Shown piece after piece: positions 45,902-55,598 of a DNA stretch of 64,000 nt (the first letter of the stretch is position 1; the number at the start of each line of letters is the position of its first letter). The notes under the pieces are model-generated. The model ran no database searches. It was not told the DNA's origin and was given only the letters and a program-made list of their open reading frames with translations. The translations under genes were made by a program, and so were the position numbers. This DNA is from Aspidiotus rigidus. Its lineage: Eukaryota; Arthropoda; Insecta; Hemiptera; Diaspididae. The stretch covers positions 4,216,001 through 4,280,000 of the forward strand of contig JAVHKY010000056.1 in NCBI GenBank assembly GCA_035079385.1. Reading direction: 5' to 3'.

Positions 45902-48900
45902 GAACAAACAACAAAGAAGAAAATTTTCTGCAAAGATTGTAATAGATATTATTTCAATCAAGATTGTTTTGATAACCACAAAAATAATTCTGATGGTCTT
46001 GAAACTGTTTGTAATACTATATACAAGTGTTTAGGATGTAATAAACTCTGCTTAAGAGATAAAATATTTAAAGATAAGATAAACTATAATCGTGACTTGA
46101 GATGGCAGGCTACTGAAACTGAATACCCACATAAATGTGGTTTTGAACAATGTAGAAATTGCTGGAAAGTAGTTGAAACAAAGACTCATAAATGTTATAT
46201 GCAGTGGAAGAGACAAAATGGTGGTAAATGCAAGAGAGAAGTTTGTCTATGTAAAGGTAATGTTAAACAGTTTGTTAAACCTATAAAAGACTATAATTTA
46301 AATGAGCTGAAAGCAAAAGCCAAAGATGAAAATGTAGAAGGCTTTGGTAAGATGAATAAACAAGAATTACAAAATAGACTAAATCCATTTCCTTTTGCAA
46401 ATGAGATTTTTGGAGAAGAAGAAGAGAAAAAATTACCTAAGTACATGTACTTATTCTGAAAATTATATATTCTTTGATTACGAGGCTCAACAGGAAACAG
46501 GAACTCATATACCTAATTTAGTGATTGCTCATGATTTCAAAGGTAATGAATATAAATTTAAAACAAATGATGATATCAAAAGAACATAAAGATTATACGT
46601 GTATAGCTCATTATGCAAAAGGTTATGATTCTCAGTTCATTTTGAAACATTGCGTTGAAAATACTCTTAAACCTTATACAATTTATAATGGAACAAAACT
46701 TATGCTACTGGAAATACCAAAAATAAGATTGAAAATTATTGACAGTAGTAATTTCATTGATGGACCTTTGAGTGATTTTCCAAAAACATTTGGCTTAACT
46801 GGATTGAAAAAAGGATATTTCCCACACTTATTTAATACTAAAGAAAATGAGAATTATGTTGGCCCAATTCCAAATAAAGAATATCATTGTTATAATCAGA
46901 TGAAACCAGAGGGTAGGAAAAAATTCTTGGAATGGTATTTACAGAAAGTTCAAGAAAATTATATTTTTGATATGAAGAAAGAAATTGTAGAATATTGTAG
47001 GTCAGATGTTGATATTTTAAGAAAGGGTTGTTTAAAATTTAGGGAAGAATTTCTAGAAATAGCTAATATAGATCCTTTAACTATTGCTAGTGTCTGTATG
47101 GCTATCTATAGATCTAAATATATATTTAAAGATGCTATAGCTGTTGTAGATGAGCCTATAGAAGAAAAATATTCAAAACAATCTATAAGCTGGTTAAATA
47201 GTCTTGAAAATCCTAATATAAAACATGCTTTAAATGGTGGTGAGCAAATGATCTGTGGAGCAAAAGTTGACGGTTTTGATCAGAATTCGAACACTGTATA
47301 CCAATATCACGGATGTTTCTGGCATGGATGTCAAAAATGTTATAGGTAGTGAAGATAGTATAAATAATGTAAATCAGGAAGAAATGGGCGACTTACATGA
47401 AAAAACAAAGGTGAGAAGTAATAGAATAAAGGAAGCTGGATATAATTTAGTAGAGATGTGGGAATGTAAATGGACTAAATCATTAGAGTATAAAAATAGT
47501 GAAAAACCAGAAATAATTGAACCTCTCAATCCAAGAGATGCATTCTTTGGAGGAAGAACTAATACATTTAAATTGTGGACAAAATCTTCAAAAAATAAAA
47601 AAATTAAATACATAGACGTTTGTAGTTTATATCCGACTGTTCAGTATTATGATTATTATCCAGTTGGCCACCCTGAAAAGATTATTAAACCGAAGTATCA
47701 TAATAAGAATTGGTTTGGAATAATAAAATGTAAAATTTTACCTCCTAAGAATTTATATCATCCTGTATTACCAGTTAAGGTTAAAATGGATAAAAATGAA
47801 AAATTATTATTCCCTCTATGTTTGAAGTGTGCTGAAAAGAAAATAAGAAAATGCACTCATACTGATAATGAAAGAATTCTTACAGGAACTTGGTCAACTA
47901 TTGAAGTTAATAAAGCAATTGAAAAAGGATATAAGATTCAAGAAATTCATGAAGTCTGGCATTTTGAAAAGAAAAGTAAAAGTTTATTTAAAGGATATGT
48001 AAAAAACTTTATGAAAATTAAATTAGAATCTAGTCCTCATAATTATAATTCCAATGAAGAATATATACAGGATATAAAGGAAAAAATGGGTATTGAATTA
48101 GATCCTCAAAAAATTGAAGTAAATCCAGGTAGAAGAGCTGTAGCCAAAATATGTTTGAATAGTTTGTGGGGAAAGTTTGGACAGAGACAAAATATGAGTC
48201 AAACAGAGTATATAACTAGCGTACAAAGGTTTTATGAAGTTTTACTAGATGATAGATTGACAGATATAAATGTTAATTACTTAACAGATGAGACTGTACA
48301 GATGAGTTATAAATTTAAGGATTATTACGTTCAGAATAATACTAGTACAAATATTTATATAGCTTTATTCACTACCGCAAATGCTAGATTACGATTGTAT
48401 GAAAAATTAGATGAATTAGATGAGGCTGTAATTTATTGTGATACCGATTCTATAGTTTACTTTGATGATGGTAAAAATACAATCAAAACAGGTGATATGC
48501 TCGGAGAATGGACAAATGAACTTAGAAATGATGAATATATTAAGTTGTGGGCATCTACAGGTCCTAAAAGTTATTATTATGAAACTAATTTAGGTAAAAG
48601 TGTAACTAAAAGGTTTTACATTGAACTATCAAAATTTAGAAAAATTGAATGGTAATACAACGATAAAACTAATTAAGGAAAGTATGAATGAACTTAAGCA
48701 GACTTCTATAGACTTGACTTACAATAGAATAAATAGAGATACAAAAACTAAAAATTTAGTGAATAAAGTAGAGACCAAAAAGTTCAAATTTGAATATGAT
48801 AAGAGAGTAATCTTACCTAATTATGATACTATACCATATGGGTACTAAACTGCGAAAAATGAAATTATTGAAAATTAAATATAAAAATATAAGTAAGTAC

Positions 48901-48944
48901 TTGATAAGTTTCTGTTCAAAATATTAAAGATCAAATTTATAAAA

Positions 48945-49145
48945 ATGGAGAATGTTCAAGAAATTAATTTTTATGGTAGTATATATAGAGAAATTATAAG
49001 ACAAAGCATAAGAAATTTTGAAGCTATTTTTGATGAATTTCAAACTGAACCAGATCTTGGATATGAATCTGGAAATGAATTTGATATGGATGAATCAAAT
49101 ATCAACTCAGAGATTGAAGCTGATGAGGGAATAGAAAGTGATTAG
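48945..49145 (+). CDS. Small acidic protein, 66 aa (PolB cassette)
   Basis: ATG at 48945 and an intact frame. The C-terminal half is strongly acidic (ESGNEFDMDESNINSEIEAD). No domain was recognised. It follows the polymerase on the same strand. Confidence 0.4.
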   Translation: MENVQEINFYGSIYREIIRQSIRNFEAIFDEFQTEPDLGYESGNEFDMDESNINSEIEADEGIESD

Positions 49146-49217
49146 TTACGTACATAATTTATTTCAATATCAGATTTTAAATCATTATTAGGAATATTTA
49201 GATCTTTTATTTCTCTT

Positions 49218-49445
49218 TCAATAATTCTTGATAAAGCACTTAGATGAGCAATAATATTTACCATAAATTGAGTACCTATATTTTATTCTTTTATCTTCAG
49301 ATAAATGTTGAATTTTATCAGAAAGTGGATCCATTAAAGTTTCATAATTTGATCTTGTTCTAGCAATAGGCTCTTTAAAATATGGTATAATATTTTCAAA
49401 ATCAAATTCATCTTTATCAACTAAAGAATCTTTGTAGACCTCCAT
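49218..49445 (-). CDS. Small hypothetical protein, 75 aa (PolB cassette)
   Basis: ATG at 49445. Polar and basic-acidic mixed sequence (KDEFDFENIIPYFKEPIART) ending with two Cys (YYCSSKCF). Not recognised. Divergent from the zinc-ribbon gene at 49503. Confidence 0.4.
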   Translation of the reverse strand: MEVYKDSLVDKDEFDFENIIPYFKEPIARTRSNYETLMDPLSDKIQHLSEDKRIKYRYSIYGKYYCSSKCFIKNY

Positions 49446-49502
49446 TTAGATAGAATAAATTTTCTAAATGAAAATATTGAAATAATAATAAGAACTATTA
49501 AT

Positions 49503-49775
49503 ATGATTCATCTAGTAAACAAGATGTATACTTTGACAAGATATTGTAAACTTTGTTTAAAATCGACTGAGACAGTAAAAGTTAGACCTTATTTAAAAAA
49601 AGAAATGAGTACATGTCCTCAATGTGAAACGACTCTTATTAGATTTGTAGATTGTATGGAACATGATGAGAAACTCAAATTTATATGTGACAAATGTAAA
49701 GCAAGAACTCAACATTCTAGGACTGGATTTGGAACACTTCTTTGGTGTACAGTATGTGGACAAACTATAAAGTAG
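49503..49775 (+). CDS. Double zinc-ribbon-like protein, 90 aa (PolB cassette)
   Basis: Four CxxC pairs (YCKLCLKS; TCPQCETT; ICDKCKAR; WCTVCGQT) form two zinc ribbons, the second ending RTGFGTLLWCTVCG. The layout resembles small TFIIS- or RNA-polymerase-subunit-like ribbons of large DNA viruses, but no specific family is claimed. Intact. Confidence 0.55.
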   Translation: MIHLVNKMYTLTRYCKLCLKSTETVKVRPYLKKEMSTCPQCETTLIRFVDCMEHDEKLKFICDKCKARTQHSRTGFGTLLWCTVCGQTIK

Positions 49776-49956
49776 TATTTTACATTATTTATTAAATTGA
49801 AAGAAGTATAACTTAGATTTTATATAACTTCTGTAAGTATTCTTCTAATAAATATTTCATTTGTAAGTGATGATATTTACTAAAACCTATATCATAATAG
49901 ATATATTTCATCTTTACATATTATTAAATTTAATAGCACAGAGGGAAAGATTGATA

Positions 49957-50262
49957 TTATCTACAATTTTCACAGTAAAATCCTATATGATGTTCTTCAA
50001 ATTGTATTGAATATGCACAAGTACATTCATCAAGATAAATAGAGTAAGGTAAAACACATTTAGGACATTTATAAACACATTTTTTCTTATATTTGTTGTC
50101 GACAATATAATGTTGTAACTCTTTTTTATTACATTGTTTACATATAATTTTCTCATTTTGATCTATTATATTTTTTAAATCTTTTTTAGTTATATTATTT
50201 ACTGTAGGCTTGAATGTTATTTTGAATTTACTTAAATCAATCTTTTTAATTAAGTCATACAT
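49957..50262 (-). CDS. Cys-rich zinc-binding-like protein, 101 aa (PolB cassette)
   Basis: ATG at 50262. A lysine-rich N-terminus is followed by CxxC pairs (ICKQCNKK; YKCPKCVL; CTCAYS; YCENC). Probably zinc-binding. Convergent with the ribbon gene 49503-49775. Family unknown. Confidence 0.5.
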   Translation of the reverse strand: MYDLIKKIDLSKFKITFKPTVNNITKKDLKNIIDQNEKIICKQCNKKELQHYIVDNKYKKKCVYKCPKCVLPYSIYLDECTCAYSIQFEEHHIGFYCENCR

Positions 50263-50339
50263 TTTTATTTAATTCATAATAAATTTTTTAAAACTTTTCA
50301 ATCTGGATCAGTAGGTATAGTCACAGAAATGAGTAAGTG

Positions 50340-50995
50340 GGGCGAACAACCGCCTTTTTAAAAGTTTGTCAACTAAGCCAAGATTTTTTGAGCCTGAACG
50401 ATTTGTGTCTTTTAAAAAGTTCGTCAACTAAACCAAGAATTTTTGAGCCTGAACGATTTGTGTCTTTGTCCACTAAAGCAAGATTTTTTGAGCCTTAGCA
50501 CGATTTGTGTCTTTGAAAAAGTTTGTCGTCAACTAAGCCAAGATTTTTTGAGTCTGAACAATTTGTGTCTTTTAAAAAGTTCGTCAACTAAACCAAGATT
50601 TTTTGAGCCTGAACGATTTGTGTCTTTTAAAAAAGTTCGTCAACTAAACCAAGATTTTTTGAGCCTTAGCACGATTTGTGTCTTTGAAAAAGTTTGTCAA
50701 CTAAGCCAAGATTTTTTGAGCCTGAACGATTTGTGTCTTTTAAAAAGTTCGTCAACTAAACCAAGATTTTTTGAGCCTGAACGATTTGTGTCTTTTAAAA
50801 AGTTTGTCAATTAAACCAAGATTTTTTGAGCCTTAGTACAATTTGTGTCTTTGAAAAAGTTCGTCAACTAAGCCAAGATTTTTTGAGCCTGAACGATTTG
50901 TGTCTTTTAAAAAGTTTGTCAACTTTGAGCCTGAACGATTTGTATCTTTGAAAAAGTTCATCAACTAAACCAAGATTTTTTGCTATTTTCATTAT
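50340..50995. repeat. 56-bp minisatellite, about 11 units
   Basis: The unit AAAGTTCGTCAACTAAACCA then AGATTTTTTGAGCCTGAACG and ATTTGTGTCTTTT repeats with 55-60 bp spacing. Variants read GCCTTAGCACG in place of GCCTGAACG in an irregular pattern. It sits between the PolB cassette and the right terminal repeat. Confidence 0.85.
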
Positions 50996-51219
50996 TTAAG
51001 CGCATCAAAAGTACAAAAAATTTATATAATTAAATTACCTTATAGGTACCTTACTATTTTTCCAACTATGTATACACTCACACACTTGACTTTTTAACTA
51101 TAAAACAGTCTTAAAATAGCTAAAATCTCTATACTCAACTACCACACCAAAATATCATAAAAACTTCCAATTTTGACCCTTAAAACAACACTTTTTTAAA
51201 AATTAATTCTCTGAAAAAG
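50996..51219. other. Spacer, no gene
   Basis: AT-rich spacer between the minisatellite and the right terminal repeat. Confidence 0.4.
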
Positions 51220-51974
51220 TAGTAAGGGTCCCCCTTACCATTTTTAAATAAATTATTACAGATGATTTCTCTAAAAAATACCTGAAATACGAGTAAAATA
51301 TTGTCTTGATTTTTTCTGAACGAATATGCACTCTAGAAAAATGATAAAAAATAATTGAAGGATTTCTGGTTGGATTGGGTTGTAAAAGAGAAGAATTTAA
51401 AATCCCTTATAGGACCCTTACTCTTTTCTAAGAAAATAAATACTTAACTTTTTACACAAAAATAACTAAAATCTTCAAATCCAAAACTCTCAAAAATTCC
51501 CTTGTAGGTGCCTTACTAAATGAAAATAATTAAAATCCCTTATAGGACCCTTACTCTTTTTATAATTGTTTGAACAAGTGATTTTCTCTGAAAAAGGCCT
51601 GAAATACAAGTAAAATATTGTCTCGATTTTTTCTGAACGAATATGCGCTCTACAAAAATGATAAAAAATGATTGAAGGATTTCTGGTTGGATTGGGTTGT
51701 ATAAAGATAAGAAGTAGTAGTAATGGGGTCTTGGGTTCAAGACCCGTTATTACTACTTATAATTCCCTCAGCCTGGTTCTTCAAAATTGTCAAATTATCA
51801 ATTGAAATTCATAATTGTTGAAAAGTTTTAAATTTTGGCGGTCAATCGGTTTATGCGCTCTTATTAACCGGTTTTTCAGGTTGACCGTTAATCACAAATA
51901 AATCGGTTTTTCGGTCAATTTTACCCAAGAATAAACCGATTAATCGGTTAATAACCGATAACCGCCCATCACTA
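51220..51974 (-). repeat. Right long terminal inverted repeat, internally duplicated
   Basis: Inverted partner of 37507-38150. Here the GAAGGATTTCTGGTTGGATT block is present twice (about 51240-51390 and 51560-51720), so the end has been partly duplicated. Confidence 0.7.
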
Positions 51975-51982
51975 ATACTCAG
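51975..51982. repeat. Target-site duplication of 14.5-kb unit, right
   Basis: ATACTCAG, identical to the left copy. It overlaps the target site used later by the foldback at 51985. Confidence 0.75.
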
Positions 51983-51984
51983 TT

Positions 51985-52850
51985 GGTTCCACGACTTTTC
52001 GTCCAGAGACATTTCGTCCAGAGGACACTTCGTCCAACTTTTTTCGTCCAAGAGACATTTCGTCCAAGAGACATTTCGTCCAAAAAAATTTTTATGTACT
52101 TACTCGTATAAGTACAGTATGTATAATGTGGTCGAGGGATGGAACATGCGCTTCCAGAAATTATTAGGAGTTCATCATGCATCGGTCTGGAAATTTCTGG
52201 AGCATATTCAGGAGGATCAGAACACAAACAAAACCCTGATATTGCAGCTTCTCGGTGGCCACACAAAAATAAAACACCCAGTACCCAAGAAATAAAATTA
52301 TGTGAGCAATCAAGTTCGCATCAAAGTTATTGTGGAAAATTACGAACAATATAAAAACGATAACGAAATTTTTGTGTACCTACGAGCAATTTCCTATTGT
52401 TTGAAATTACGAAATGTACAGGAATCTGACGAATCCAGTAAGGAAGAATAAGATATCTTACTTTATAAACAACTAGCTTCAAATCGACGCTATATGTTTG
52501 TACTCGTATGTTTTTTACTGATGAAATGAGAATGGCATATATCACATAATATTTACTGATAGTATATTGTACGTTACGTTTGTATCAGTCATACTGACTT
52601 GTGTTCATTACCATGATTAAATTTTTATACATCGGTCTCAGCTATTTCAGGTCTAACTATAAACTTGTCACATAATACTTCTGAAAAAAATTTTGGACGA
52701 ATTTTGGACGAAAAAGTTTTGGACGAAACAAGTTTGGACCAAATATCCCTGGACAAAATATGTCGTGGACGAAATGTCGCTCTGGACGAAGTGTCTTGTG
52801 GACAAAATGCGTCATGGACGAAATGTCTCTGGACGAAAAGAGGGGGAGCC
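51985..52850. mobile_element. Foldback element with GGACGAAATGTC arrays, 866 bp
   Basis: The end GGTTCCACGACTTTTCGTCC matches the complement of the right end (GGCTCCCCCTCTTTTCGTCC), and both continue into tandem TTCGTCCAGAGACAT-like units (seven or more per side). The duplication ACTCAGTT at 51977-51984 and 52851-52858 is exact. The site overlaps the right duplication of the 14.5-kb unit, so this insertion came later. No transposase. Confidence 0.8.
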
Positions 52851-52970
52851 ACTCAGTTATTTACTCGTTTTCTTTTTTTCAACTCAGGCTTCCGGTTTTT
52901 TCAGGTTTTTCTTCAAAAAATAACCGTTATACTCGAGTATTTAACCGGAGCCTTTAACATCACTAAGGAC

Positions 52971-53348
52971 ATGGCCGTCCCTAGTTACAGGCCGGTAGGC
53001 TGAAAAATGACAACAACGCCAGGGGGCTGCCGTTTATATGCACTCTAATGTGAAATACTAGAAAGATTTCAAATAATCGATTTTTTCTCAAATACGGGGC
53101 ATTTTAAAGAAAAAGTGAAGAGAACTCAAATCAAAGAACAAACATTTTTCTGTTTTTTGCGGGTACTCTCATTAAAATCCGTTCACTTGTAATCAAACGA
53201 CAATCATTTGAAAAATGAAAAGTCGTGGTAGCGGAGAGAGTGCGGTACTGTAACGCTTTACCGCACGCAACCCAAATTGTATATGTGAGGAGGCTGATTA
53301 CAGCGTTGACAGATTTAGTCTACCGGCCTGTAACTAGAGATAGCCATG
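52971..53348. mobile_element. MITE of the TGGCCGTC family, 378 bp
   Basis: The ends ATGGCCGTCCCTAGTTACAG and CTGTAACTAGAGATAGCCAT are inverted. The duplication CTAAGGAC at 52963-52970 and 53349-53356 is exact 8 bp. The same termini recur at 31338 and 34105. Confidence 0.8.
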
Positions 53349-53368
53349 CTAAGGACCTACACCTCTAG

Positions 53369-54146
53369 AGCATCTAGAACACTCAAGTATTCACATACAC
53401 CATTTTCACCCCTAGAAAGAACGTACTTCCATAAGAGCCCATGTTAAATTTGTGATTTTCAAGAAAGGATTACTCGAGAATGGCTCGATAGATTATCTTG
53501 AAATTAACGTCATTAGAAAGGCAATTTTATGTAGAATAAATCATCTGCTCTTCTTTTTCACCCCCAAAGCTCATTTTCTGAGTTATTGATTGATAAATGG
53601 TACAAGGTTTTCCGTGAAAGTGCGCAAAAGACAAGCGTTAAAGGAAGTCAACCAAGTGAAGGAAACGACGTTTGGAGGGGGAAAAAGTCCACCGTTGGTA
53701 ATCAGTAAACCAAAAATTACCGCGCTCATGTTAGTAGAGCATCTAGAACACTTTCACGGAAAACCTCGTACCATTCATCAATCAATAACACTCGGAAAAT
53801 GAGCTAGGGGGGTGAAAAAGAAGGGAAGATGATTTATTCTACATAAAATTTCCTTTCTAGTGACGTTAATTTCAAGAAAATCCATCAAGCCATTCTCGAG
53901 TAATCCTTTCTTGAAGATCACGAATTTAAGATGGGCTCTTATGGGAGCATACATGACAAACTAAGAACGGTCTTTAACACTGGTCTTATGGGAGAATGAA
54001 CGACTAGATATGTTTCTGTTTGTTCCTATGGAAAATTAAACGGCGTTTTTGCCTCGTTCTTTAGTTTGTCATGTTTGTTAAAATGGGAGTACGTTCTTTC
54101 TAGGAGTCAAAATGGCGTATGTCAATACTCGGGTGTTCTAGATGCT
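53369..54146. mobile_element. Long foldback element, ~778 bp
   Basis: AGCATCTAGAACACTCAAGT at the left is inverted at 54120-54146. Arms of more than 200 bp pair internally, for example TTACTCGAGAATGGCTCGAT with ATCAAGCCATTCTCGAGTAA and CCGTGAAAGTG with CACTTTCACGG. An extra AGCATCTAGAACACTTTC lies in the centre (53739), so the element contains a second nested inverted unit. A part of the same repeat (GATTCCCTCGAAG/AATTTTATGCGGAACAAATTC) may occur at about 13610. Confidence 0.65.
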
Positions 54147-54487
54147 TTAACATAAAGTGCAAAGTCATATACATTACAAACGTAACAAGTTGTATATCTT
54201 CCTATATACGCAATGAATACAAAAAAAATGTAACAAAATTTTATCACTATAGGTACGCAGCGTCGCATTGCCTATGCTCTTATGGGAGAAATACACATAA
54301 AAAGTATGTTTAGAAACTGCGTGTTATCTCCGAAAATTGATCGACACCTACCTATTTTTTTCTTTTGTATATTAAAGACGAGGCTTCCAGCTTTTTTTAA
54401 AGCCATACATGAATATAAACGGTTCATTAGAATTTTAGAAATTAAAATTTGAAAAACACGTTTTCTCCATCAGTAGCCAGCTATTTC
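54147..54487. other. No gene seen (body of outer hAT)
   Basis: Unassigned AT-rich sequence between the foldback and the hAT MITE. Confidence 0.4.
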
Positions 54488-54495
54488 CAAAAAAC

Positions 54496-55022
54496 CAGGG
54501 GTGGGCATGGATCGCGAAAATTTGATCCGGATCGCGGATCGCGAATCATCGGTCTTTTGACGGATCGGATCGCGGATCAATCATCGTTCATTGAAAACGA
54601 TCTGGATCACGGATCAGTAACATTTCTTTGCGATCCGACGGATCAATCAACTGCGGATCAGAACATTTGATCCGTGATCCGGGAATCAGTGATCCGTGAT
54701 CCCCGGATCATTTATCTGTGATCCGCGAATCATTACTCAAATAGAAGGTAAACTTTTTTTCTCTTTCTCCATAGAAAATGTGGTTGTTTTGCAACGTGAA
54801 AAATTATAAGGCTCTAGAGCTCTTTACTTCAATTGCCTGGAGCAAGAAGAAAAACGCGATCCGCGGATCAATGCAAATGATTCGGATCAAATCAAACATA
54901 AATGAAAAAATGATCCGGATCAATCGCGGATCATAAAGCGCGGGAAAAAAATGATCCGAATACGGATCACGGATCGTCAATTTTTGATCCGTGATCCGAG
55001 ATCCGATCCGTGCCCAGCCCTG
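54496..55022. mobile_element. hAT MITE with GATCC-rich body, intact, 527 bp
   Basis: TIRs CAGGGGTGGGCA and TGCCCAGCCCTG. The duplication CAAAAAAC at 54488-54495 and 55023-55030 is exact. The body is dominated by GATCCG/CGGATC motifs. It is a longer relative of 35789-36038. Confidence 0.9.
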
Positions 55023-55191
55023 CAAAAAACTCGTGAGCAATGCTACGCCAGCGCTCAACATTCATGTTCTGTGGCAACAACATGAAACTGCGCGAGTTAC
55101 ACAACTTGGTGTTCTATACGACTATGATCAAGTGATTTTGATGCAATGATTCGTGATTCGAGATTCGTGAGTTGATTCGTGCCCATCGTTG

Positions 55192-55199
55192 TTTGCAGC
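55192..55199. repeat. Target-site duplication of outer hAT, right
   Basis: TTTGCAGC, identical to 35660-35667, 19.5 kb away. Confidence 0.8.
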
Positions 55200-55598
55200 T
55201 TTACTATCCGTTCAAGGTACACTGTTCAACTCGGCCACATCCGCTAGCGTTCCGCGTTTTGTTGCTTCGCTAGGCGCTAATGAAATTATATTATCATTAA
55301 TAGGGTTATATATATAGGCATTTCGCCAACGATCATTGACGAAATCGCGAACTGCAAGTTCATGAATAGTTGTAAATTGTAATTCTTGCATTGAGTCTTA
55401 GAGAAAGATATTAACATAAAACAATTCTTTTTGTTTGTCTCTTCGTATTCCACTTGGTTTATCTGGAACTGCATTCACGTTCAACATCTGCAATTATCGT
55501 CTTCTAAAAATCGAAATTTTATTCCAGTAAAGAGTCACAGAGTGACTGAAGACTAATCAATATTTTGGTTCAGTTCATTAGTACTATCTACTTTAGGA
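55200..55598. other. 5' flank of NCBP1
   Basis: Intergenic DNA and the presumed promoter/5' UTR of NCBP1. No core promoter element is clear. Confidence 0.4.

Larger units (their letters stand above)
44585..48848 (+). pseudogene. Protein-primed family-B DNA polymerase (Polinton/adintovirus-type), broken
   Basis: Order of parts: two SAP/Rho-N-like units (LRILAKGKNIKGYSKMRKAD; LQKIAKERNIKGYYKMKKVD) at the N-terminus, an OTU-like region, Cys/His fingers (YYCHKCNKPYEHKDKHKC), a third SAP-like unit, then exonuclease motifs (FFDYEAQQETG; IAHYAKGYDSQF; YCRSDVDIL), palm motif A (DVCSLYPT), motif B (KICLNSLWGKFG) and motif C (YCDTDSI). Disruptions are a TGA at 45260-45262 (frame otherwise continuous), a shift near 46440-46460, a small deletion near 46565-46580, a shift near 47345 and a 1-nt insertion in an A run near 48613. 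Such polymerases replicate linear viral or plasmid DNA with a terminal protein. This copy cannot encode a full enzyme. Catalytic Asp residues of motifs A and C are intact. Confidence 0.85.
37507..51974. mobile_element. 14.5-kb TIR-bounded composite unit carrying a PolB cassette and a secreted AAA-ATPase-like gene
   Basis: TIRs TAGTGATGGGCGGTTATCGG and its complement end the unit, and an exact 8-bp duplication ATACTCAG flanks it (37499-37506 and 51975-51982). Inverted similarity between the ends extends several hundred bp (about 37507-38150 with 51220-51974), including CCCATTACTACTACTTCTTA. The TIR form, the 8-bp duplication and the CGGTTAAT subterminal motifs fit hAT rather than Maverick/Polinton (6-bp duplication). 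Inside are an intron-containing AAA-ATPase-like gene on the minus strand, an AT-rich intronless PolB cassette, and a 56-bp minisatellite. No hAT transposase, integrase or capsid gene was seen. Confidence 0.75.
37177..52965. mobile_element. Possible second-layer hAT-like element (TAGTRATGTTAAA ends)
   Basis: TAGTAATGTTAAAAAACCGG at 37177 and the complement of 52946-52965, TAGTGATGTTAAAGGCTCCGG-like, are inverted. CGGTTAACCGG-type subterminal motifs lie inside each. No matching 8-bp duplication was found, so this layer is weaker than the others. It would be the host of the 14.5-kb unit. Confidence 0.4.
35668..55191. mobile_element. Outer hAT-like element enlarged to 19.5 kb by nested insertions
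   Basis: The left end CAGGGATGTGCACAAATCA and the complement of the right end, CAACGATGGGCACGAATCA, are matching hAT-type TIRs. They are flanked by an exact 8-bp duplication TTTGCAGC at 35660-35667 and 55192-55199. After subtracting the inner elements, the original unit is roughly 1.5-2 kb and has no transposase, so it was probably non-autonomous. The layers inside include two related hAT MITEs, an 889-bp element, a 14.5-kb unit and two foldbacks. Confidence 0.8.

Noticed and set aside
50443..50814. 123-codon open frame as a repeat protein
   Set aside because: It is the translation of the minisatellite; the period is not a multiple of three throughout and other frames are open too.
50340..50995. 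CRISPR-like array
   Set aside because: Units are directly adjacent with no unique spacers, the genome is eukaryotic and there are no cas genes. It is a minisatellite.
51715..51745. tRNA-like B box (GGGTTCAAGACCC) in the terminal repeats
   Set aside because: No A box or cloverleaf fits around it, and the sequence is a short palindrome within the repeat.
37507..51974. Standard Maverick/Polinton
   Set aside because: PolB is present and the ends could be read as AG...CT. But the flanking match is 8 bp (or 10 by the other reading), not 6, and no integrase, protease, packaging ATPase or capsid gene was seen.
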